A stretch of DNA of 64,000 nt from Bradyrhizobium betae (GTDB taxonomy: Bacteria > Pseudomonadota > Alphaproteobacteria > Rhizobiales > Xanthobacteraceae), in the NCBI RefSeq assembly GCF_004123905.1, contig NZ_MZXW01000016.1, forward strand, positions 682,001 to 746,000, in the 5' to 3' direction. This document shows positions 43,263 through 51,173 of the stretch, one piece after another. Both the position numbers and the translations under genes were made by a program. Numbering within the stretch: position 1 is the first letter of the stretch; each line of letters begins with the position of its first letter. The notes beneath the pieces are model-generated. The model had not been told where the DNA came from. It saw only the letters and a program-made list of their open reading frames with translations, and did not search any database.

Positions 43263-44876
43263 TCACATCCGCAACAACGCCTGCCGATCGATCTTCCCCG
43301 TGCCGGTCTTCGGCAGCTCGTCGATGAAGATCACCTCGCGCGGATATTTGTAGGGCAGCAGCTTGCCTTTCACATAGTCTTGGAGCCGCCGTGTAACTTC
43401 GCCTTGGTCGCCGGCACGGTTGTTCATCACCACCACCGCCTTCAGCGTCATGCGACGATCAGGCAGCTCGGCGGCGAACACCGCGCATTCGCGGATGTCG
43501 GGGTGGTCGGCGAGGCACAGCTCGACCTCGAGCGGATAGACCCACTGGCCCGAGATTTTGATGAGGTCATCGGCGCGGCCGCGGAAGAAGTGAAAACCGT
43601 CGGCATCGCGGACGAAGCGGTCGCCGGTGTAGATCCAGCCGCCGTCGCGAATGGTCTCGGCGGATTTGTCCGGCCGGTTCCAGTACAGCGGCGTGTTGGA
43701 ATCGCCGCGTACCCACAAGATGCCTTCCTCGTTGTCGCCGACGTCGCGGCCCTCCTTGTCGCGCAGCGCGACCTCGTAGCCGGGCACGCGCAGGCCGGCG
43801 GCGCCGAGCTTCTTCTGCCCGGGGCGGTTCGAGAGATAGATGTGCAGCACCTCGGTCGAGCCGAGGCCTTCGACGATCTCGAGCCCCGTGAGCGTCTTCC
43901 AGCCGTTGAAGACTTCGGCCGAAAGCACTTCGGCTGCGGACAGCGCCATGCGCAGCGAGGAAAAATTCGTCTTTGCCGCGCCCTCGGCCTTGGTCAGCGA
44001 GGTGTAGAGCGTCGGCAATCCGAAGAAGACCGTCGGCTTGTACTGCTCGATCGCTGCAAAGATCGCCGCCGGCTTCGGCTGTCCCGGCAGCAGCAGCGTC
44101 GCTGCACCCGTGGAGAACGGGAAGGTGACGGAATTGCCAAAACCGTAGGCGAAGAAGATTTTCGGCACCGAGAAGCAGATGTCATCCGGCGTGAGCTTCA
44201 GCACGTTCTGCGCGAACGCGACTTCGCTATAGGGCATGTCGTGCTGGAGATGCACGATGCCCTTGGGCCGGCCGGTCGAGCCCGAGGAGTACATCCAGAA
44301 CGCCATCTCGTTGCGATGGGTGCCGGCTTCGTCCAGCTCGGTCGGGAATTGGGCGAGCCAGCTCGCCACTCCGACCGCCGCTGGCGCGGCGTGATCGCCG
44401 ACCTCGCCGTTGACGACGATCAACGTGCGCAGGCGCGTGTCCTTGCACGCCTCGGCGTTGAAGCGCGCACAGAATTCGGACTCGGCGACCGCGACGCTCG
44501 CGCCGGAATCGGCGAGATAGAATTGCAAGAGATCCGGCGGCGTCAGCGTGTTGATGAGCAGCGGCACGAAGCCGGCGCGCACTGCGCCGAAGAAGGCGGC
44601 CGGGTAGGACGGCGTGTCGTCGAGGAACAGCAGCACGCGGTCGCCGCGCTTCAGGCCGAGCGAGGTGAAGCCATTGCCCCAGCGGCAAGCCTCTGCGCAG
44701 AGCTCGGCATAGGTCCGCGTGCCCGCGGGACCAATCAGCGCCAGCTTGTCGCCGTGACCCTTGGCAAGATTGTCGAACAGCACACGGCTGGCGTTGTAGA
44801 CATCAGGAACGGCAAAGCCGATCTCGCGGGCGCCCGCGCTGTCGACGGGCACCTGGTCGCTGATCTCGTTGCTCAT
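43263..44876 (-). CDS. Aryl-CoA ligase (benzoate-CoA ligase family)
   Basis: This 537-residue protein starts at the ATG 44876, overlapping the monooxygenase stop by four bases. The ATP motif YSSGSTGRPKG is at residues 196-206, with EGLGSTEVLHIYLSNRPG and TGDRFVRDADGFHFFRGRADDLIKISGQWVYPLEVE following. The catalytic Lys is in PKTGTGKIDRQALL. The SNRPGQKKLG and W-V-Y-P elements match benzoate/hydroxybenzoate-CoA ligases. It forms an aromatic acyl-CoA, AMP and pyrophosphate. The substrate is probably salicylate or another hydroxy- or aminobenzoate. Confidence 0.9.
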   Translation of the reverse strand: MSNEISDQVPVDSAGAREIGFAVPDVYNASRVLFDNLAKGHGDKLALIGPAGTRTYAELCAEACRWGNGFTSLGLKRGDRVLLFLDDTPSYPAAFFGAVRAGFVPLLINTLTPPDLLQFYLADSGASVAVAESEFCARFNAEACKDTRLRTLIVVNGEVGDHAAPAAVGVASWLAQFPTELDEAGTHRNEMAFWMYSSGSTGRPKGIVHLQHDMPYSEVAFAQNVLKLTPDDICFSVPKIFFAYGFGNSVTFPFSTGAATLLLPGQPKPAAIFAAIEQYKPTVFFGLPTLYTSLTKAEGAAKTNFSSLRMALSAAEVLSAEVFNGWKTLTGLEIVEGLGSTEVLHIYLSNRPGQKKLGAAGLRVPGYEVALRDKEGRDVGDNEEGILWVRGDSNTPLYWNRPDKSAETIRDGGWIYTGDRFVRDADGFHFFRGRADDLIKISGQWVYPLEVELCLADHPDIRECAVFAAELPDRRMTLKAVVVMNNRAGDQGEVTRRLQDYVKGKLLPYKYPREVIFIDELPKTGTGKIDRQALLRM

Positions 44877-46039
44877 GCGGTCGCCTCGCCGTCCGCGTCT
44901 CTGCCCTTGTCCGCGCCGTTCTTGGCGGCCTCGTAACGCGCCATGAAGGCCGGCGACATGTGGCGCAGGCGGGCATCGTCGATGCGCCCGGAGCGGGTGA
45001 TGTAGCTGTAGGCGAAGTCCACCAGATCGAGCTGCATGTGCTGGGCGAAATGCTCGTACCAGAAAGCGCTGGTGCGGGCGGCATTGACCAGCTTCTGCAC
45101 CACCGGCTTTCGCGCGGCCTGGTAGCGGTGCAGCGCGGTGGTCAGATGCGCATCGGATTCCAGCGCCTTGACCAGCGCGATCGCATCCTCGATCGCAAGC
45201 CGCGTGCCCGAGCCGATCGAAAAATGCGCCGAATGCAGGGCGTCGCCGATCAGCACCATGTTCTTGAACGACCAGTGCTCGTTCCAGACCCAGGGGAAAT
45301 TGCGCCAGACCGATTTGTTGGAGACGAGGCAATGGCCGCCCAGCGTGTCGGCAAACACCTCTTCGCAGACGCCCTTGGACTGCTCGACGTCCTTGTAGGC
45401 GAAGCCGTAGGCCTGCCACGTCGCGTGGTCGCATTCGACCAGGAAGGTGCTCATGGTCGGCGAGTAGCGGTAGTGGTGGGCGTTGAAGGCGCCACGGTCG
45501 GTCTTCACAAACGTCTGCGACAGCGTGTCGAAGCGTTTTGAGGTGCCGTACCAGACGAATTTGTTGGACGAGTAGGACAGCGACGTGCCGAAATCGCCCT
45601 CATAGGCGCGGCGCACCAGCGAGTTCAGCCCGTCGGCGGCGACGATCAGATCGTGGCCGTTGAGCTGGTCGATCGCATGGATCTGGGTGTCGAACCGTGG
45701 CGTGACGCCGGCATCGAGCGCGCGCTGCTGCAGGAACTGCAACAGCTCCAGCCGGCCGATCGAGGAGAAGCCGACACCGTCGATGGCGACATTGTCGCCG
45801 GCGAGGTTCAGCGTGATGTTCTCCCAGCTCTCCATATGCGGCGCGATCGCGTCGACCGTCTCGGGGTCATCCGCGCGCAAAAATTCCAGCGCCTGGTCGG
45901 AGAACACGACGCCAAAACCCCAGGTCGCGTCGGCCGGGTTCTGTTCGAACAGGTCGACTTGATCCTCGGGATGACGCTTCTTCCAGAGATAGGCGAAGTA
46001 GAGCCCACCTGGCCCCCCGCCAATCACGGCGATCCGCAA
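44873..46039 (-). CDS. FAD-dependent aryl-CoA monooxygenase-like protein
   Basis: The 388-residue protein starts at TTG 46039, six bases after AGGGAGG. The FAD motif is RIAVIGGGPGGLYFAYLWKKRHPEDQVDLFEQN, with DLIVAADGLNSLVRRAYEGDF and VLIGDALHSAHFSIGSGTRLAIEDAIALVKAL later. This is the group A flavin hydroxylase layout, close to salicyloyl-CoA 5-hydroxylase (SdgC) and the N-terminal half of anthraniloyl-CoA monooxygenase/reductase. The reductase half is absent, so simple 5-hydroxylation of an aryl-CoA is expected. It is coupled to the aryl-CoA ligase gene. Confidence 0.87.
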   Translation of the reverse strand: MRIAVIGGGPGGLYFAYLWKKRHPEDQVDLFEQNPADATWGFGVVFSDQALEFLRADDPETVDAIAPHMESWENITLNLAGDNVAIDGVGFSSIGRLELLQFLQQRALDAGVTPRFDTQIHAIDQLNGHDLIVAADGLNSLVRRAYEGDFGTSLSYSSNKFVWYGTSKRFDTLSQTFVKTDRGAFNAHHYRYSPTMSTFLVECDHATWQAYGFAYKDVEQSKGVCEEVFADTLGGHCLVSNKSVWRNFPWVWNEHWSFKNMVLIGDALHSAHFSIGSGTRLAIEDAIALVKALESDAHLTTALHRYQAARKPVVQKLVNAARTSAFWYEHFAQHMQLDLVDFAYSYITRSGRIDDARLRHMSPAFMARYEAAKNGADKGRDADGEATA

Positions 46040-46054
46040 CGTCTGCCTCCCTAA

Positions 46055-46072
46055 TTGACAGTATACTTACTA
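46055..46072. promoter_or_regulatory. Palindromic operator candidate (MarR type), site 2
   Basis: TTGACAGTATACTTACTA matches site 1 at 15 of 18 positions. The minus-strand TATACT inside it (46065-46060) is a good -10 element for the monooxygenase-ligase operon, which starts 16 bases downstream. Confidence 0.7.
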
Positions 46073-46223
46073 TCTAGGGGTAGCCTAATGGGCTCCGGCC
46101 TCTCACGCCAGCGGAATTATCGAAGGCGCGCCAAATCACACGCCCGGACACGCGCATCGCGTGTGTCCGAAGCAGTGACATTGCAAATCATAGCCAAACC
46201 GCGACGGCTTGGCTATTCGCGCG

Positions 46224-46439
46224 TCAGACGCAGCGCTTCACGTAGACCCCGTTCACCAGCACCCGGCTGCAGCGGACCACCGGAACCGGCTTGCGGACCA
46301 CGACGGCCGCGTTCGGCCCGGCGCAACCGGCGCGATAGACGCCGCGGGCGCACACCACCGCATTGGCGTCGGTGGCCTCGAACGTCATAGTCGCGGCGAA
46401 AGCAAAAATTGCAGAAGCGATGAGCAGCAGAGCCCGCAT
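46224..46439 (-). CDS. Small exported Cys-containing protein
   Basis: The 71-residue protein starts at the ATG 46439 with GGGAGGATA upstream. A signal peptide MRALLLIASAIFAFAATMTF is followed by a short mature part with four cysteines (VVCARGVYRAGCAGPN, VVRCSRVLVNGVYVKRCV). Similar short exported proteins are widespread in Bradyrhizobium, of unknown function. The 184 bases between it and the monooxygenase start hold operator site 2 and a small hairpin (ACACGCG-CAT-CGCGTGT, 46148-46164) beyond its stop. Confidence 0.72.
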   Translation of the reverse strand: MRALLLIASAIFAFAATMTFEATDANAVVCARGVYRAGCAGPNAAVVVRKPVPVVRCSRVLVNGVYVKRCV

Positions 46440-46571
46440 ATTATCCTCCCGGTCTTGTCGTGATTGAAATCGGACATTTGCAAAAAGGTTTGTCGTTGCA
46501 GGCGCGCGAAAATTCATTCGCGCCCGCCGTTCGTCATTGCCGCGAACTTTGGCGCGCCATCGTATGCGGCC

Positions 46572-47396
46572 TCATTGCGCCGCGAACGGGGCCAGCACAT
46601 CCTTGCAGGCGGGTGACAGCGACGCCGCATTACTCGCGATGCATTGCACGATGCGGCCGCCGCCCGGCGCGACGCCGGCGCAGAGCGTGCGGATGTCGGC
46701 GCCGCAGGCCGAGCGTACGATGAACAGCTCTTCGCGCGGTCGCAGCGGGCGAAGCACGATCACGGCGGGCGTGGCTGCCGGTGCTGCTGCACCAGCCGGT
46801 GCAGCACCGCTCGCTGGCGCTGCGGCTGTTGCGCCGCCACCGCCGGTCGCGGCGGTCACGGCCTTCGCGCAGGCCGGCGACACCTTGGCCTTGTTCTTCT
46901 CCAGGCATTCGAGCGCGGGCGCACCGCCCGGCGGCACGCTGGCGCAGACTTTGGGATAATCGGCGCGGCACGCGCTCTTGACCGCGGATACCTGCGCGCT
47001 GCTTGGCTGCTTTGCGGCGGCAGCTTTCGGAGCAGCAGTAGCCGGCTTCGCCTCGGCGGCCGGCGCAGCTTCCGTCTTTGCCGGCTCAGATTTGGCCGGT
47101 TCGGATTTGGCCGGCGCAGCTTCGGTCTTCGGCGCCGCAGCCGGCTCGACCGCGCGAACCGCGGTCTGGCATCCCGACGACAGGCTCGACATGTGGCTCT
47201 GGAGACATTGATAAGCTTCGACGCCGCCGGGCGTCACGCTCGAGCAATGCGCCATGAAGTCCGAGCGGCATGCGGAGCGGATGGCGCTCTTCTGGGCCTC
47301 GGTCGGCGCTTGCGCGAATGCGCCTGTTGCAGTTGCGAAGAGCGTTGCTGCGAGCAACGCGGTGCGCGTTGATGCATGTTTCAACGTGTTGAACAT
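46572..47396 (-). CDS. Exported triple cysteine-repeat protein (GLG1-like repeats)
   Basis: This 274-residue protein starts at the ATG 47396. A signal peptide ends near GAFA-QA. Three repeats of about 44 residues (37-80, 137-180, 225-268) share SAC-x7-C-x12-C-x11-C, with cysteines at 43/51/64/76, 143/151/164/176 and 231/239/252/264 and a central P-G-G. Ala/Pro/Lys-rich linkers join them. The pattern resembles the cysteine-rich GLG1 repeat of eukaryotic Golgi protein 1. It is probably periplasmic with two disulfides per repeat. The function is unknown. Confidence 0.85.
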   Translation of the reverse strand: MFNTLKHASTRTALLAATLFATATGAFAQAPTEAQKSAIRSACRSDFMAHCSSVTPGGVEAYQCLQSHMSSLSSGCQTAVRAVEPAAAPKTEAAPAKSEPAKSEPAKTEAAPAAEAKPATAAPKAAAAKQPSSAQVSAVKSACRADYPKVCASVPPGGAPALECLEKNKAKVSPACAKAVTAATGGGGATAAAPASGAAPAGAAAPAATPAVIVLRPLRPREELFIVRSACGADIRTLCAGVAPGGGRIVQCIASNAASLSPACKDVLAPFAAQ

Positions 47397-47546
47397 CTGA
47401 GTGAATTCCTGCCCTGGCGGTAACGCCGACAATTTTTCAAATGTGATGCAACAATCGTCGCGGTGATGCCGCGCGCGGCATCATTGGCCGCTTCGACCTC
47501 AACCGCAAGTAGATAATGCCTTTGTAATTGCGACGTAACTACGTCG

Positions 47547-48548
47547 TCAAAGTCTGATCATCCGCTTGCCGCGGTTCTCGCCGGCGAGCAATCCGATCAG
47601 CGCCTGCGGCGTGTTCTGCAATCCATCGATGATGTCCTCCTGCACTTTCAACTTTCCAGACTTCACCCAGCCTTGCAGGTCGGCGAGTGCGCGCGCACTG
47701 TCCTTCATGTAGTCCATCACGATGAAGCCCTGCATCACGAGCCGCTTCACTACGATCAGGCCGGGCACGCCGCGTGGACCATGTGCGGAGGGGGCGCCGT
47801 CATATTGCGAGATCGCACCGCAGCAGGCGATACGGCCGTAATTGTTCATCTGCGGCAGGCAGGCTTCCAGAATGTCGCCGCCGACATTGTCGAAATAGAC
47901 GTCGATGCCTTTGGGTGCTGCAGCGCGCAACGCCTTGAACACCGCGCCGTCCTTGTAATCGACGGCGGCATCGAAGCCGAGCTCGGAGGTCAGCCAGTTG
48001 CACTTGTCGGCGCCGCCGGCGATGCCGATGACGCGGCATCCCTTGATCTTGGCGATCTGCCCGACGATCGAGCCAACCGAGCCCGCAGCCGCCGAGACCA
48101 CGACCGTCTCGCCCTCCTTGGGCTTGCCGATCTCCAGCAGCCCGAAATAGGCGGTGAGGCCGGCGATGCCGAACACGCTGAGCAGATGCGTCATTGGCTC
48201 GAGCTTCGGCATCTTCGTGAGATGCTTCGCCGGCACCGCGGCATAGTCCTGCCAGCCGGTGTCGCCGAACACGATGTCGCCGGGCGCCAGCCCCGGCGCG
48301 CTTGAACTCACGACCTCGGCGATGGCGCCGCCGGCCATCACGCTGTTGGCTTCGACGGCCGAACGATAGGTCGCGCCGTGCATCCAGGCCCGGTTGGCGG
48401 CGTCGAGCGAGATGTAACGCACGCGCAGCAAGGCCTCGCCGTCCTTCGGCTCCGGCATCGCCGCCTCGATCATCCTGAAATGTTCAGGGCCGAGCTTGCC
48501 GCTGGGTTTTTCCACCAGAAGAATCTGACGATTGCTGCTGCTGCTCAT
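47547..48548 (-). CDS. NADP-dependent medium-chain oxidoreductase (PTGR/CurA-like)
   Basis: The 333-residue protein has the zinc-free medium-chain fold. The cofactor motif VSAAAGSVGSIVGQIAKIKGCRVIGIAGG lies near residue 150-178, followed by DVYFDNVGGDILEACLPQMNNYGRIACCGAISQYDG, the signature of the leukotriene-B4 12-hydroxydehydrogenase/YncB/CurA group. These reduce enone double bonds with NADPH. The ATG follows GGAGGGAAAC. It is a monocistronic gene, and the context does not reveal the substrate. Confidence 0.92.
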   Translation of the reverse strand: MSSSSNRQILLVEKPSGKLGPEHFRMIEAAMPEPKDGEALLRVRYISLDAANRAWMHGATYRSAVEANSVMAGGAIAEVVSSSAPGLAPGDIVFGDTGWQDYAAVPAKHLTKMPKLEPMTHLLSVFGIAGLTAYFGLLEIGKPKEGETVVVSAAAGSVGSIVGQIAKIKGCRVIGIAGGADKCNWLTSELGFDAAVDYKDGAVFKALRAAAPKGIDVYFDNVGGDILEACLPQMNNYGRIACCGAISQYDGAPSAHGPRGVPGLIVVKRLVMQGFIVMDYMKDSARALADLQGWVKSGKLKVQEDIIDGLQNTPQALIGLLAGENRGKRMIRL

Positions 48549-48758
48549 GATGTTTCCCTCCGTTTATTTGACGATTATTGATGCAGCTGCCGCAAACAAA
48601 ACGTGCAAGCCGCATTCGTTGTGCGCTGCATGAAGGCTAGATCGCGGGCGCTGGTTTCGCAACGGGAACATCCGCCCCAGGCGGCCACCCGCCAAGCGTG
48701 TTGCGTCGTCGTCATATCTGCGACATCATGAAGCGGCCGGTGGTGTGGGGGTGTTTCG

Positions 48759-50054
48759 ATGTCGAACAGGTTTACGCAATACATTCTGGCCGCGATGGTG
48801 CTCGGCATCGTCATGGGCTCCGCGATCTACAACTTCCTGCCCGATACGCGCGGAGACTGGGCTTCCTCCATCAACCTGGTCGCCGTGATCTTCCTGCGCC
48901 TGATCAAGATGATCATCGCGCCTCTGGTGTTCGCGACCCTGGTCGGCGGCATCGCGCATATGGGCTCGGGCTCCAAGCTCGGCCGCATCTTCGCCAAGAC
49001 CATGGGCTGGTTCATCAGCGCCTCCTTCGTCTCGCTGCTGCTCGGCCTCGTGATGGTGAACCTGCTCCAGCCCGGCGCGAACTTCCCGGGCACGCTGCCC
49101 GCGGCGGGGCAGTCGACCGGCCTGCCGGTCTCGGCCTTCTCGATCGAGAAATTCCTGACCCATCTGATCCCGACCTCGATCGCGGACGCGATGGCGCAGA
49201 ATGAGATTTTGCAGATCGTGATCTTCGCCGTGTTCTTCTCGGTGGCGATGGGCTCGATGCCCGAGCGCTCCAAGCCGATTCTGGCGCTGATCGACGACAT
49301 CGGCCACATCATGCTGAAGGTGACGAGCTATGTGATGCTGTTCGCGCCGATCGCGGTGTGGGCGGCCATCACGGCGACGGTTGCCAAGAACGGCCTGCTG
49401 GTGCTCTGGAAGCTGATCGTCTTCATGGGCGGCTTCTATCTCTCCCTCATGATCCTGTGGGGCATCCTGGTGGTCGTGGGCTTCATCGTGATCGGGCCGC
49501 GCTACAGCCATCTGCTGAAGCTGGTCCGCGAGCCGCTGATGATCGCGTTCTCGACCGCGAGCTCGGAAGCGGCCTATCCGAAGACGCTGGAGGCGCTCAA
49601 CCGCTTCGGCGCGTCGTCGCGGATCTCGAGCTTCGTGCTGCCGCTCGGCTATTCCTTCAATCTCGACGGCACGATGATGTACTGCACCTTCGCGGCCGTC
49701 TTCATCGCGCAGAGTTATCACATTGACATGCCGCTCGGCACGCAGCTCGCGATGCTGGCGACGTTGATGATCACCTCGAAGGGCGTCGCCGGCGTGCCGC
49801 GCGCCTCCCTCGTCGTGATCGCCTCGACGCTGTCGCAGTTCGGCATCCCCGAGGCGGGGCTGCTGATGATCATGGGCATCGACACCTTCCTCGACATGGG
49901 CCGCAGCGCCACCAACGTGATCGGCAACACGCTGGCGACCTCGGTCGTGGCGAAGTGGGAAGGCGAACTCGGGCCCGAGCACGAGCTCGGAACGGGCGAC
50001 GCCGTGCCCGGCGACATGATCCCCGGCGAAGTGCCCGCAATGGCCGGCCATTGA
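48759..50054 (+). CDS. Dicarboxylate/acidic amino acid:cation symporter (DAACS, GltP/DctA type)
   Basis: This 431-residue membrane protein has the glutamate-transporter fold. The serine-rich hairpin STASSEAAYPKTLEALNRFG, the helix-7 ion site NLDGTMMYCTFAAVFIAQ and the second hairpin SKGVAGVPRASLVVIASTLSQFGIP are all present. Helix 8 is GIDTFLDMGRSATNVIGNTLATSVVAKWEGEL. It co-transports glutamate, aspartate or C4-dicarboxylate with H+ or Na+. An acidic-amino-acid-type binding protein gene follows only 12 bases downstream, an unusual pairing for this carrier class. Confidence 0.94.
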   Translation: MSNRFTQYILAAMVLGIVMGSAIYNFLPDTRGDWASSINLVAVIFLRLIKMIIAPLVFATLVGGIAHMGSGSKLGRIFAKTMGWFISASFVSLLLGLVMVNLLQPGANFPGTLPAAGQSTGLPVSAFSIEKFLTHLIPTSIADAMAQNEILQIVIFAVFFSVAMGSMPERSKPILALIDDIGHIMLKVTSYVMLFAPIAVWAAITATVAKNGLLVLWKLIVFMGGFYLSLMILWGILVVVGFIVIGPRYSHLLKLVREPLMIAFSTASSEAAYPKTLEALNRFGASSRISSFVLPLGYSFNLDGTMMYCTFAAVFIAQSYHIDMPLGTQLAMLATLMITSKGVAGVPRASLVVIASTLSQFGIPEAGLLMIMGIDTFLDMGRSATNVIGNTLATSVVAKWEGELGPEHELGTGDAVPGDMIPGEVPAMAGH

Positions 50055-50066
50055 TCGGAGTGCAAC

Positions 50067-50987
50067 ATGCGCCTTTCAACGGCGATTTCGGGCGGTCTGT
50101 TGCTGGCAGTATGTCTGCTGGTAACCGGTGCCTCCGCCCAGACCGGCGGCAGCGAAGGGCTTAGCCCGTCGCTGTCGGCCATCAAGACGGCGCACACCGT
50201 GCGGCTCGGCTATCGCGAGAGTTCGCCGCCGTTCTCCTTCCTCGACCAGTCGGGGCGCCCGATCGGGTATAGCCTCGAATTGTGCGAGGCCATCGTCGAG
50301 GAGATCGGCGTCGAGGTCGACGATCCCAATCTGAAGATCGATTACGTCAAGGTCACCTCGGACGATCGCATCGACGCGGTACTCCAGAACAAGATCGACC
50401 TGGAGTGCGGCTCGACCACGGCCAATGCGGAGCGCGGCAAGCGCGTCGCGTTCTCGCCGCTGATGTTCGTCGCCGGCACCAAGCTGATGGTTCCGAAGGC
50501 GTCGAACGTGCAGTCGCTGACCGACCTGAAGGGCAAGACCATCGTGGTGACGAAGGGCACTACCAACGAGCAGGCGATCCAGGCGGCCGACAAGAAGCTC
50601 TCGCTGGGGCTGAAGATCGCCGTGGGCGCCGATCACGAGCAGTCGTTCCAGATGCTCGCCGACGGCAAGGCCGATGCGTTCGCGACCGACGACATCCTGC
50701 TCTTCGGCCTGATCGCGCGCCACAAAGCGCAGGACAAGTTCCGCGTCACCGGCGATTATTTGTCCTACGATCCCTACGGCATCATGTTCAAGAAGGGCGA
50801 GCCGCAACTCGCCGCCGTGGTCGAGCGCACCTTCCGCAAGCTCGGCTCCAACCGCGATCTCGTCCCGCTCTACAACAAATGGTTCACCGCGCGGCTTCCA
50901 ACCGGCGAGCGGCTCAACGTGCCGATCTCGCTGCAATTGGAAGAAGCGTTCAAGGCGATGGACGATTCGGCCAGCGCGAATAATTAG
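50067..50987 (+). CDS. Periplasmic substrate-binding protein, SBP family 3 (glutamate/aspartate type)
   Basis: The 306-residue protein has a signal peptide ending near TGASA-QT. VRLGYRESSPPFSFLDQSGRPIGYSLELCEAIVEEIG is the family 3 opening, and NKIDLECGSTTANAERGKRVAFSPLMFVAGTKLMV with LADGKADAFATDDILLFGLIARH matches GltI/AatJ-like glutamate/aspartate binders. It lies 12 bases after the symporter stop with GGAGTG as ribosome site. No ABC permease or ATPase follows, so either it serves a distant ABC system or it feeds the symporter. Confidence 0.9.
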   Translation: MRLSTAISGGLLLAVCLLVTGASAQTGGSEGLSPSLSAIKTAHTVRLGYRESSPPFSFLDQSGRPIGYSLELCEAIVEEIGVEVDDPNLKIDYVKVTSDDRIDAVLQNKIDLECGSTTANAERGKRVAFSPLMFVAGTKLMVPKASNVQSLTDLKGKTIVVTKGTTNEQAIQAADKKLSLGLKIAVGADHEQSFQMLADGKADAFATDDILLFGLIARHKAQDKFRVTGDYLSYDPYGIMFKKGEPQLAAVVERTFRKLGSNRDLVPLYNKWFTARLPTGERLNVPISLQLEEAFKAMDDSASANN

Positions 50988-51027
50988 GAGAGTTTCGTCG
51001 AGAGGTTGAGGAGCGGGCTACCAATTC

Positions 51028-51152
51028 CGTCATCCTGAGGTGCGAGTGGCGCGATGCAAATGCATCGCGCCGGAAGCCTCGAAGGATGAACGGCCCCGAC
51101 GGTGGCCGTCGCGCTTCGAGCTCGCCGAAGAGGCGAGCACCTCAGGGTGACG
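51028..51152. repeat. Dispersed palindromic repeat, family B copy 3
   Basis: It begins CGTCATCCTGAGGTGCGAG and ends GCGAGCACCTCAGGGTGACG, enclosing CCTCGAAGGATGAACGGCC. It lies between the convergent binding-protein and ATP-grasp genes. Confidence 0.9.
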
Positions 51153-51173
51153 GGGATAGGGCAGCGCTCCCGC

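Noticed and set aside
43380..44936. 518-codon open frame on the plus strand opposite the aryl-CoA ligase
   Set aside because: It is antisense to a protein with complete catalytic motifs. The frame is open because of the high GC third-position bias; it has no ribosome site, no recognisable family and an Arg/Ala/Gly-rich composition.
46145..46169. Terminator after the small gene at 46224
   Set aside because: The ACACGCG/CGCGTGT stem is short, interrupted by mismatches outside the core and lacks a T-run on the minus strand.
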